Below, in pieces: positions 1-11,175 of a stretch of 64,000 nucleotides of DNA. Each line of letters opens with the position of its first letter. Within the stretch, counting starts at the first letter, position 1. Location of the stretch: NCBI GenBank assembly GCA_028554755.1, contig JAPTOF010000005.1:13552001-13616000 (forward strand). Direction: 5' to 3'. A model generated the notes under the pieces. That model saw only the letters and a list, made by a program, of their open reading frames with translations, had not been told where the DNA came from and did not search any database. This DNA is from Cordia subcordata (lineage: Eukaryota; Streptophyta; Magnoliopsida; Boraginales; Cordiaceae). Both the position numbers and the translations under genes were made by a program.

Positions 1-2800
1 TTTTGACAAGTAGTTCTTTGCAGTTCTTAGAAGTTCTGTAGGACTTGATTTTTCAACTAGTGGGGACCCCTCTCTCTTCCTTTTTTGTTTCCTTTCCCTT
101 TTTCTTTTTCTTTTGATGATGTGAAATATAGTTGTAGTCCATGTATTGGTAGCTTATAGGTGCTTTAAGGAGAATGCCTTCGGATGATCAATGTGGTCTT
201 TTCAGTGAGTTAAAAATAAATCATGTTACTGGAATTTGAAACAAGGATTGCCTTTGACATTAGGTGTCTATGATCATTATGGTCTAAATTTTGGTTGTAT
301 GCTGCTAAGATGCTTGGTCTATGTTAGGTGTGTGGAAGATAAACATGTTGTATCAGTAAGGATTGTGGAAGGAAGATTCAATTGTAAAAATCTTGAAATT
401 CTAGAAGAGTATTATTTGTAATCTAATTTAAAGATCTCTCACTCGGCTGGTCATTTTTATAACAACAGTTGTACTAATTTTGGTACCATTAGTACTTGAA
501 TAGACAGCACCGACTACCTGGCATAAGTTTAGCTGTGAATGAAGTTATATTTCATCAGGTTAGGCTGTTAGTTCCTGGGGATGTGGAAAAAGTGGTAGGA
601 AGACTAAAACCTATGTGCAGCCTTTCTACTAAAATATGAAGAGATTAGAAGAGAGAGAGAAAATGAGATTGTTATTGATATCTTCTGAATGACTAGTACA
701 GATGACTATAAGTACGAGTGGCATACTACTCTGACAGCTGTATCTCAACTACCTGGAGCTGTCATCTTAACTAACTATAGAATCAGTTGCAGTTTGCATA
801 ACTGAATAGAATTAGTTTCATAACTGAATATTCTAGAATCTGAAGTGCTCCTTATCAAAATCTAGATAAACGTCTGACGGGGGCAAAAGGTATCTGATTT
901 AGCAACTTCAGTTTGTATTTTTTTGTACAGTTAGTAGTCAAGCGGTTATTCTAAGTCAGGGAAGGTTGAATTCTTGTTTTGAGGGCATTATTGCTGCTTG
1001 ACTGGAAATTTCATGATTCACAAGGTTGTCAAAAGCAATTTTGGGCTGTTCCATGCTTAGCTAGCATGGAGCCATGATAATACTTGCCTATGCTACCCTG
1101 TTAAAATATCATTTACTCGCTAAACAGATGTGAATGTTTTGGGTCCCATTATCTTGCCATTTGGTTAATGTGTCGTACAAAAGATCTAATAAATAGTTGT
1201 TTATTTATGTTGTCGCCTAGGATAATCAATTCAGTGTCTCTGTAACTCTTTTTTCATATCTCCTTTTTTTGGGGCATTTTGGTTTTCTCTTTTTTGGGGT
1301 TGGTTGGGGGCGGGGGGGTTAGGAGGGAATAACTCTCCCTTGCTTACCCGGCCTTACCACGAAGCGTAAAGCAATCAGCTAAGAATTGATTTGAATTCTT
1401 TTGACATTGTAGATTTTATGTAATAACTCTGACTAGAGATAAAGTGACGATGGTCATGTATATTGATCAAGAATCCTTTTTCAAGCCGTGTCGGTCTAGA
1501 AGCAGAAGAGGATTAGTTATCTATGAGAAAGGCTACGATTCTTTTCATCGCATCGTGTTCCCACCAATGATTGTTTGTGCCTTTCGCCTTGGTATGCTCT
1601 GGTGGTATTTCTGCCTCAAATCCAGTAAGTGTCTTTTGGTCATCATTCAGATTATTGCTTCTGTTCATGCTATAACCTGTAGAAGTTTTGAACCATGTAT
1701 TGGCAAACAATCTCAGTACATATTGTGCAATTGTTTGGCTCTACGGTATACTCTGACTACAGCAGTTTTCTCATTCGTTTTATTGCTCTTCGTGTCGGAA
1801 TTTAGGGGGATTTGGATCCGATTCTGCTTCTTAACATCCTTGTTGTTAAGTTTCAATTTCAAATTTCGAGAGGGTACGACAATGAGTGTCCTCTACAATA
1901 TTTGGTCTCTGTTTAATATCCTCTGGAGTCATTATGACAAATCTTGTGTCTATTTCTATAGGGACTGGCATGTATGAAGCGGAGGTTCACGGTTTGGAGC
2001 TTGTACCATGTGTGCCAAATTGTGATTAGGAATGTAATCAAGAGTGATGATGATGTGGTTCTCTCTCATCTCTGGGATCTCTTCCGTTGAAGGTGGATGG
2101 GTACTGGATTTCATCTTTTTAACATTGACATATACAGGCTTTTATATACTACATATGATATTATTAGTGCTAAAACCTTTTTGTTCTTAACAGTTGTTTT
2201 TGCTTTACTACTGCTACAGAACTTGTTTATATTTGCTACCAAACTCAAGTGGGTGTCTTTTAAGAACCAACCATTGCAATTGTCAAGTATGCAGGGCACA
2301 TGCTAACAATAATGACATGAAAGTCGAAGTTGTAAGTGCCAATTCATGGTGGGATATGCATTTGAGCTAATTCATTGCTTGCGTCACTTTCAAAGGGATG
2401 TGTGTTTTCAGAATTGGTTTCAAAACCTCTTACACATAAAATTAGAATTATGCTACTAGATGAAATAATGCTTACTGGTATGACTCGCTTTTGGTCTTTC
2501 GTCAACCATAACTTCATGCGTGACGTTACCATAGACATGATTTCAAGTAGTAAAGTTTCGCCTGTTGCATGATCTGTGCACTGGTAAGCATATTTTTTTA
2601 AGCTTATTAATGGATCAAAAACTCACTAAAATAGACGAATAGTGATTATTAGTTTTTATTTATTTATTTATTTTTAACAAATTCTCACCCTCATCCCAGC
2701 TCTCTATTCCCCAATGGATACTATTCTAGATGTTCCCAGTTGGATCAAAAACTTGTATTGAAATAGACCAAAAAACTAGAATTTAAACATAAATGATGAT

Positions 2801-2852
<52 letters not shown>

Positions 2853-3159
2853 GGGATGCATGCTTTCTGAAAATTTTTACCAAGAAAAGGAAGAAATAAA
2901 AAAAGCCTATATATTTTTTTGAAAAAAATAATAAAATTTATTGCATAAATAATGAGAAGAATATAAAAGAGTTGATGAAAACGGATCACGTTATTTTATA
3001 AAACAAGAGATTACATAGCCAAAAAACGAGAAAGCAACTTAAGCGAAAAAATAAGAGATTGGATAGCTATTTTATAGGACGACTTATTTTATAAAATGGA
3101 GAATGACCAGGGGAATGGGATATGTTTCTGCAGGAGTATCATGAAAAAAATATATACAT

Positions 3160-3199
<40 letters not shown>

Positions 3200-3740
3200 T
3201 ATTGATTGATTTTCGGGATGGTGGAAGATCAATGAGGTGAACTATCATGTTTTATCTTCTTACCGAAGAAAAAATATTTGTTTTATCTAAGATTGTCAAA
3301 GATGTTTTAGCTACCCAATCTTTTCAATCTGTTTTTACACCGGACAGAGGACTTCGGATCATTTTAGGAGTTATTTAATTTCTATTACAATTGGTGTCCT
3401 CATTTGTCACTAAAATTGGTTGAGGAGTTCTAGCAATCAATTCAACTTCAAAAATCAATTCAAGAACTTGGAAGATTTGAAGTACAAGTCGTGATTTATT
3501 TATTTATTTATTTTGGAATTGAAATAGAGGGATATTATTAGAAAAATTAAAAAGGTTCAACACATCTAGTCAACACTAATGGCAACGTAGAAAAATTTCA
3601 ACACCTTAAACAAATCCATGAGAGGGTTCCAATCCAATTAGTAAGGAGAGTCCCCCACCTCATTAATACTATGACATGTATGAATGACGCGCCACAAACT
3701 TGTCCTAAATAGATAAATTGTCACACCCCTCACAAGGTAT
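1..3740. other. Unassigned sequence, no gene recognised
   Basis: I see no convincing coding exon here. The longest open frame (1444-1977, plus) has no recognisable domain, is rich in hydrophobic and Cys residues, and looks like chance. The stretch could be intron or UTR of a gene starting left of the window. It contains a G-rich tract at 1296-1327 and two AC/AT compound microsatellites (about 2800-2852 and 3160-3200). The sequence after 2.6 kb is strongly AT-rich. Confidence 0.4.
2800..2852. repeat. (AC)n(AT)n compound microsatellite
   Basis: An uninterrupted AC dinucleotide tract runs directly into an AT tract. A second compound tract of the same composition is at about 3160-3200. AC-to-AT transitions of this kind are common in plant intergenic DNA and are likely polymorphic. 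Confidence 0.9.
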
Positions 3741-3748
3741 TCAATTGT

Positions 3749-4440
3749 TCAGTACAATGTTGACTCAGAATTAAAACCTTGGACAAGTTCAAGACTGTCA
3801 GATTCTATAGTAGCATACTCTAACCCGCATCGTTGCGCCATAAAACAAGCACATTGAAGGGTCAATGCCTCAGCCTGCAGGGGGGAATCACAAGCAATGT
3901 TTTCCGCAGCACCATCAAAACTCGGCCTCGAGAATTTGGACATAGCATAGCAATTCCAACACTGTCATCAGAAGCATTGTACAATGCATCATAATTTACT
4001 TTCAGAAGATCCCTAGCCAAGCTTCTCATTCTCGAACACAAAGCAGCCCATCAACCTAATAGCGAGCTTCTTATTCTCGAACATAAAGCGATTTCTACGT
4101 TTCCAAAGACTCCAACTAAGTCAAGAAAATCAAAACCACTACATATCCTTTATCATAACCCTCGCGTTGAAGAGTCGAAACCGCCTGCGCCAACCAATCT
4201 TCATAATGGCTAACTGTAAGCATCCCACTTCGGAAGTTGATAGAGGACATAAACCGCATATGTTGGCTAAAATGGAGATTTTAAAGCAGGTGAGTGATTA
4301 GTCTCTGGCTCCATCCTACAAAGTGCACACTTAGGAGAATCAACAATACCCTTCTGAAACAAATTATCCTTAGTAGGCAGAGTATTGCGGCTGGCTTTCC
4401 AAGCAAAACATCCGATTTTCGTGGGCACACTTTCATGTAG
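3749..4440 (-). pseudogene. Non-LTR retrotransposon remnant (zf-RVT plus RNase H)
   Basis: Read on the minus strand, 4440 to about 4280 encodes a zf-RVT-like stretch with the motifs CFAWKASRNTLPTKDNL and SPKCALCRMEPETN, the zinc-binding segment that follows plant LINE reverse transcriptases. After several stops and frame changes, 3943-3749 encodes an RNase H (RVT_3-type) piece with QAEALTLQCA and ATIESDSLELVQG. The order zf-RVT then RNase H matches the C-terminal end of a plant LINE ORF2, or the derived orphan RNase H genes. No intact frame joins the parts, so this is a decayed fragment; the reverse transcriptase core is absent. Confidence 0.7.
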
Positions 4441-7400
4441 TGCTGAGCATGGGACGCAAAATATCTGTATCAGACCAAAATCTCATACTGAAAGTCTCGA
4501 TTATCTTTTTAATATTCCGTGTCATACCGTTCCGAACCTTAAGTTTTGGGACAGGATAGGGATGCTCTTTACCCATCCCATCCCATCCCGAAACCTGAAC
4601 CATCTCGTCCCATCCTGTAAATCTTGTTCCAAACCAAAATAATATAAATAGCTATAGAATAATATGTGTATGTATGTATGTGTGTGTATATATATATAAT
4701 ATTGTTTAAAATATATAATTATTATTATTTCAACAATATCCTTGTACATTTCTATTCTTATTTACCTAAATTTTCACACGTCAAAGACATTCTCTATCAT
4801 TCACTTTAATTAATCTGTATAATTTATATAAAATTAAACCTTAGAACTTTGATAATGTCACTTAAGTAAATATAATAAAGTGTACAAAATTACAAATAAA
4901 TTGTATACAGTTGCAAATGATGATGTACCAAGTGAAAAGATGTCATTAACATCTAAGCTTCGAAAGAAAATATTTATATCAATTAAATCATGAATTAAAT
5001 AAAGAGAAACAAAAAAAAAATTATATTTATATCTATTTATATAAAATATATAAAGTTAAAATATTTTTTTCCTATCTTTTTTTAAAAGGAAATTAGTTGT
5101 GAGTTTTCATTCATCCCAATAATGTCTTCAACTTGAGATCCATGAAAGAATTTTAATTTAAATTAATTTATCATGCAATTATATAAAATAATTTTTGACT
5201 TCTAAATTAATTTTTTTTAAAAAAATTAACATAAAATTCTAAAATTATAAGTTTGATGTCAAAACTCTAAGGATGTCATATAAGTAAATGTAGATAGAGT
5301 ACAATAATTTGGGTTATTAAGTTATTTATCTTTAATTTTCATCTCAATTGACATTAATATCTGCAACTATTATTTATTACTTGCAATTGTTGTAAAGTGA
5401 AATAGAAATTTTTTAATTTGTATGAATAATGATTTTGAAAATTAAGTTTTTTATTTTATTATGTTTATTTTGAAAATAGAACTTCATCTCAAAATTTTTA
5501 AAATATTTTTAGAACGAAATGTGACAAAATGTAAATATTTTAAGACTAAAATGTGACAGCGAAAATGCATATCCCAAACTTTAGCATTGGACATGGTCCC
5601 GAACCATCCACCCACATGCCTATCTCTATTTATAATTAGCATTGTATACGGCACTTGGAGATTTCGAACTGAACTTAAAAATTATACTGAATAGTACCAG
5701 AACTGAAAGTTTTATTGACTTTTTACAAGAACTTAATTGAACTGAACCGAAAATTTCTTTATGGTATGGTTCTGAATCTTGTCTGAGAACCATATCAAGA
5801 ACTGAACCGAACTGAACCAAAATTGTTCAGATGTTGACCGAATTGAAAGAACTGAATTTTTAATATCAATAATTATGTATAATCTTTAATATTAATATTG
5901 TATATGTTAATATTACAATTTTAAATATTTTATATAGTATTTTAATATTAATATTTTTGTTTTAATGCCATAAAAAATTTTAAATTCTTACCAAAAAAGA
6001 AAAAATTAAAAAAGTACTTATATTTATGTATATGTGTATGTATATATATATATATGTATATGTATATATATAATCACATGTGATTCTAATCTCTAGACAT
6101 ATTTCACAACTATCCTAATAAACTTATATCATATTTCTTAGTTACTCAATTAATTTTATAATAAATTATCTTAATCATATTAACTTTTATATACATGCTA
6201 ATTATAGTTTATGATATAATTTTTGAAAAAGTGAATAAGGTGTAACAAGGTTAGAGGGAAAGACAAAATTATTTTTTAAGCATTGCAACTAGTAATCCTA
6301 TAAATAATATTAGCTCTTTATTAATTTATTAATATATGCATTAGTTAATTTTAATTATATTAGCAACTTAATTCCTTATTAACTTAAACTAATAGTATTT
6401 AATTGATGTTGGTTATATTACATTCTTTTTTTAAAGTTCAAATTCTTAAACTAATAGTATTTAATTGATGTTGGTTATATTACATTCTTTTTTTAAAGTT
6501 CAAATTATACTACTAACCCTATTTATGTAACTTGCTATTTGCAATCTAAACTACAATAAGCTTAATTAATTTTAATTATATTATTTAATTACTAACCGAA
6601 TGGTTTAATGTATAAGCTATAAATCTTAACTTAATTTATTCTAGTTATATGATAAACTAAATTTTGTAATATAATTAGCATAACCAGACTAAATTTTTAC
6701 TTTATATATTTTATTAATTGAAATTCTGGTAATATACAAACAATCTCTCTAAAATACATAGATTGCTAAAAGTTGTAGAAAAGTTCAAACTCTATCGCAT
6801 ACTATCCCAAAGAACAATTACCGAAAGAACCGAATAACCGTACCGATCTGTTAAAAAAATTTGGAATGGTATGGAATGGAGATTTTTTTTTTTTTCCTCC
6901 TGGTATGATTATGGATTTAAAATATTTTATTTTATTTTTATTTTTTTCTCCTGGAGACCGTGTACTGCCCTATTTATGATTTCGCCAATTTAAACCTCCT
7001 TCATGAGAAAAAAAAGTGTAATTTAGCAAGGTGTTTTTTTTTTGGTCGAATAATTGAGCAAGTCCAATCACACTCAAATTCTTGTAAGCTGTCGCATTTG
7101 TGTAATTTTACTTGATTAATCGTTCCCAGAAGCTTTATTTGAGTATCATGTTCTTCTTTCTGCTTATATAATTGCATTGTTAGAATTTAGGCCTTTTTTT
7201 TAGCTTTTACTTTTTTATGTTCATTTTTTCTATTCTATTTTTTTAATATGTAGACCTTTATGTTCATCAAGGCCTTCATTGATTTGACCCAATTGTTATA
7301 TGCTGTAGAAAATGCGTGAAGTAATAGAGATGCTGCTTGCTTGAAGTTGAACTCAATCATATGATATGATTCGGTGTACTAATTTCGTGTTAAGAATAAT

Positions 7401-7640
7401 AATATAGATTTTAGAGTGGTGATACATTGACAAAATCCTTTTTCAAATGCATATTGGCAGGGTAGTTGAAGTAAAACGTGACGATACAAAGATAAAGGTA
7501 AGGGAATAGAGGAGTTTTACTCGATTCAAAAGAGCAATAAGTATTTATTTGATGTTTTCTCTTTGTTTTTTCAGGTATTTTTTAATAAGTCTTGAGTTTC
7601 AAGATAACGGAATTAGATCCTAGGCTAGTCTATTTAGAGC
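4441..7640. other. AT-rich intergenic sequence, no gene
   Basis: Very AT-rich spacer with TA/TG microsatellites (for example around 4670-4700 and 6020-6072). There are degenerate clusters of CCCATC-type words near 4570-4620 and of GAACCGAA-type words near 5760-5850. These may be relics of an old repeat, but I cannot assign a family. No supported coding sequence. Confidence 0.5.
6383..6506. repeat. Perfect 62-bp tandem duplication
   Basis: The segment 6383-6444 is repeated immediately at 6445-6506 with no difference that I can see, ending in the same TTTTTTTAAAGTTCAAA words. The lack of divergence in otherwise decayed AT-rich DNA implies a recent slippage or unequal-exchange event, or an assembly artefact. 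Confidence 0.85.
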
Positions 7641-8024
7641 TCATTTGGACCGGCTTTTTTATAAGCGCTTTTTGTCTTTTTTACGACTTTTGATAAGGGT
7701 ATTTTTTTGATAAGCAAAAAATTTTGGCTTACAAAGAAAAGTTGTATTTCAGATCTTTTTAGAGTTCGAGTTTTTTTGGAATTCTAGTTCTTTTGAAAAG
7801 TCAAATCAAATAGTTATTGCAAAATTAATATACATTTTTTAGGAAAAAAAGTGTTTTTTCTTGAAAAAAGAATGTTCTATTACTTGATGCTAGTTGGTTT
7901 AGGATCAAACCCCATGTTTGTTATCTTCTTTCATTTAGAAATGATATGTATATGCGGTTCACAAACTCAATTTTCATTCACCCGTTCTCTTATTTGCTCA
8001 ATGGATTAAGCACAGAGGTTTTAT

Positions 8025-8560
8025 AGCATGTCTTTTCATAATATTTTGACCAACTTTTGCCTTTTAGATTGAATGATTTGTGCTTCGGAAGTTTACATAA
8101 TTTGTGCCTTGTTCCTTGGCAATGTGGTGGAGAATGTTTTGTTTATTTAAGGAACAGTTAAAGGGGTACTCTAATCTCCTAGAGAGTCTTTCATTTGTTG
8201 TGGCTGTTGGCTTCTTTTCCTTTATAGTAAGTTTGTTTAAGTAAACCACTTTTTGGTAATCTTTTTCCTTTTTGTTTTGTGGGTTAAGCCCTTTAATACA
8301 TTGAGCTTTTGACACAAAGGAATAGCTTGTAGAAAGGGTTTATGTTTTTGCTGGAGACTGTAATGGCCTGAAAAAGTTAGCATGTCTTTTTGTGATATTT
8401 TGATGAGCTGTTGCTTTATAGATATTAATGGTTTGTGCTTCAGAAGTTTATATATGTGTGTTCTGCTTCAGAAGTTGTACCTTGTTCTTGTGGCAAGATG
8501 GTGTAGAATGATTTGGTTTTGTAAGAAATAGTTAAAAGGGTACTTTAATATCCTAGAAGA
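8025..8560. repeat. Two diverged direct repeats upstream of the RRM gene
   Basis: A unit of about 165-180 bp at 8025-8186 recurs at 8379-8560. Both contain AGCATGTCTTTT, then TTTGTGCTTC(G/A)GAAGTTTA, GGTG(G/T)AGAATG and a shared ending TCCTAGA. A third, partial copy is at about 11533-11640, inside the first intron of the EAPP-like gene. They lie just 5-prime of the AIPP1-like coding exon and may be part of a 5-prime intron or promoter. Confidence 0.65.
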
Positions 8561-8734
8561 AGTACGGTTCTTGTTATTCATATGCATATTTGATTAACAG
8601 TTTGTCATCCGCTTTTTCTATCATGTCTTCCTCATCATATGGTCTTTTGAGGACAAAGTTGTCATTCTCATATTTCTATGCAAAACCATAAACTAAATGC
8701 AAATGCGGTGTTTTTGGATGTAGTTCTTGTGGAT

Positions 8735-9416
8735 ATGGAATCTTCAGATTATGCTGCATTTGAAGATAAGGTGAAGAGAACTGTGTATGTTGACAATCCT
8801 TTCCCTCTTGTTACTGGACGTGTTCTAAGGTCTGCATTTGATCAATTTGGGAGCGTTAAGAGCATTTCCTTTATCCCTCAAGACTTGGAACCTACGGAGA
8901 TGCCAGTGGCTGCTTTGGTCGAGATGGAAAATCCAAAGCAGGCCGAGCAAATTATAGTGGGAATGTCTAATTTCCCCTTCATGGTGTCTGGCATGCCCAG
9001 GCCTGTCAGGGCGCTCCCTGCTGAGCCCCAGATGTTCGATGATCGTCCAAGAGAACCTGGCAGGACGATTCAATACTACTGGCTTGATCCTGATGATCCC
9101 AGTTTCAGGGTTGCCAAGATGATGAAGAATCTAACAAGAAAACATGCTGCAGAAGCTTCCCTTCTGATGAAGGTTTTTCCAATTCCTCTAAGAAATTCCT
9201 ATTCTTCCTCCTATATGGAGTTTTCTTTATCGTGCAAAAGTCATAACTCAGAATCTTGTCACTACTATGTAGAAACAACTGGACAAGGAGAAGGATCTTG
9301 CAGATTGGCAGGCGGAGACTTTGAAGGCCCGCTTCAAGAAGTATGAAATGATAGAAAATATCATTGCTGATGGAAGTGTTGATCAGTTGGGACATCATTA
9401 TGAGTTGGATGGATAA
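8735..9416 (+). CDS. AIPP1: AIPP1/EDM3-like RRM-domain protein
   Basis: Two coding exons, 8735-9172 and 9273-9416 (GT-AG intron 9173-9272), give 193 residues beginning MESSDYAAFEDKVKRT. An RRM-like fold occupies roughly residues 12-85 (KRTVYVDNPFPLVT, then AALVEMENPKQAEQII). It is followed by a plant-specific conserved block with MSGMPRPVRALPAE, GRTIQYYWLDPDDP and LTRKHAAEA, and a charged helical tail ending YELDG. This matches Arabidopsis ASI1-immunoprecipitated protein 1 (EDM3). From established knowledge, that protein bridges ASI1 and EDM2 in a nuclear complex promoting full-length transcripts of genes with heterochromatic introns. The ATG at 8735 was chosen because family-like sequence begins there. 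An in-frame ATG at 8678 would add 19 unfamiliar residues, and an acceptor-like AG at 8721-8722 also lies close upstream, so an earlier exon is possible. Confidence 0.8.
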
Positions 9417-11175
9417 TGTGGATGTAGGTAGCATAGATACGCCATTTTTTAGATAGCTTACGACATGACATATATATTTGTGGCGTTACACTCTCCTTTT
9501 GGTGCATATTAATAATATTCTTTACTTTTAAAAGGAAAAATGGTACAAGTTTTAAGAATCGTATACTAGTCGCTAATTTTGTGTATAATATGAGGTCCTG
9601 TACAATTTTGCAATGGTTTTTTGAATTTTTATGCGATCTAGTTGATAATTGCTTCCTAATATGTGCCACAAGTGATGGATAGTCAACTTTGAAAAAATTA
9701 TCTAGATTTTTCTTTTTTTATTTCTCTTGTATATACTTTTTGCTATGTTGTATCAATGGTGCCTCAGCTTTGAGTCTATTGAGTCGCTTATCAAAGATAG
9801 ACAAATAAGAATGAGATTCCGAGTGATTGGGAAAGGAGAGAGGCAATATGCATTATGAAATAAGAAGGTAAGGAAAATTAAAATTAAATTATATACTTTT
9901 AAGTTTTTATGTACTTTTAAACTTGGTTTCGTTTCGAGGCCAACATTGGCAAATTAAAGGGCGGATATACCATTTACACATTCAATAAATTAAACTTAAA
10001 ATGTAAAGACCATTAAGTTTAACCTAGAAAAAAATTTCTCTAAAACAAACACTAACTTTAAAATAAATGATTAAAATTAGATATTTAGTGAGGTAAATAA
10101 AATAACAAGACATCATAATAGAACGATAAAAAAAAAAAAGAAGAAGAAGGAGGGAAATGAGAAAAAAAAATTTTAAAAATGAAATGGCTTTGCTAGACAG
10201 CCAACCTATTTATAGAGAAAGGAATAATGAAAGATAAAATGCGTGAACTCTTGTAATTAGATGAAAGTGCATGTTTTCACCTTATAATTTATCATATAGT
10301 TGCTTGAAATAGTGCATATGCATCTTCAAAACTATCTATATTTATAAAAGAAAAGGAATATTAGATACTAAATAAATTATAAATAATGTCAACTTATTGA
10401 AGAAACATCTAAGGGCCCTCTTGGATTGACTTTTTATTTTATGAAAAATAAATTTTTTTGCAACAATTTTTTTGAAAAATCTTTTTATTTTAGGGTTCAT
10501 TTTAATAAAATCCCCAAAGTTGTCACTTCGTTTTCAATTAGTTCCCATTATTTAGAAAAATTCAAATTAGACCTTGTTGTTTCAAAAATTCATATTAATC
10601 CTCAATGTTTACAGGTTACTACAAGAAAAATAACTGTAAACAATAAAGTTTAGTGACTGACATTTATTCGTCAATAATTACTGACGGATTCATGACAAAA
10701 AAAATTTCATCAGTAATTCATTGCTAATTTTGTGACAAAAAAATTTCCTTTAGTAATGGGAGCTAACTTATTTAAATTAGTTCTTGTTATTTTATCTTAT
10801 TCTAGGGGCTATTTAAATGACTTTATAATTTATTGAGGACTAGCGTAAATTTTTTTAAATAATTGAAACTAATTTGACATATTTGTGAAATATTGCGACT
10901 AATTTAAACTTTTTTAAATAATAGAGCTAACGTGAAAAAATGCGACAATAATGGGACCTTCCATATAACTTTTTCTTTATTTGAAAATAAATATGTAGAT
11001 TTATTTTTAAGACAATTGAAATTCATAAAGAAACTTTTATTTTAATTTTTTTATAGAAATAAAAATTAAAAAAAAAACTTTTCTAAAGAATTATATAAAG
11101 AATCATATAATCAAAACAACCCAAACCTGCCTACAAATAACCAAAAATAGCTAACCGACTGGAACAGAGGCAGCA
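9417..11175. other. 3-prime flank and intergenic spacer
   Basis: The 3-prime region of the RRM gene followed by AT-rich spacer. At about 10397-10470 a fragment resembles the left end of the Tourist-like MITE family seen elsewhere in the window (CCCTCTTGGATTGACTTTT). At 10617-10631 the sequence TTACTACAAGAAAAA resembles the CACTACAAGAAAA terminus of CACTA (En/Spm) elements and precedes repeated TACTGACGG-like words, suggesting a CACTA relic. No coding exon is supported. Confidence 0.4.

Noticed and set aside
1444..1977. 177-residue open frame near the left edge
   Set aside because: No recognisable domain; hydrophobic and Cys-rich composition typical of translated AT-rich non-coding DNA; no supporting splice or promoter context.
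2800..3200. Possible CRISPR-like or satellite array from repeated AC/AT tracts
   Set aside because: These are simple dinucleotide microsatellites without spacers; CRISPR arrays are not expected in a plant nuclear genome.
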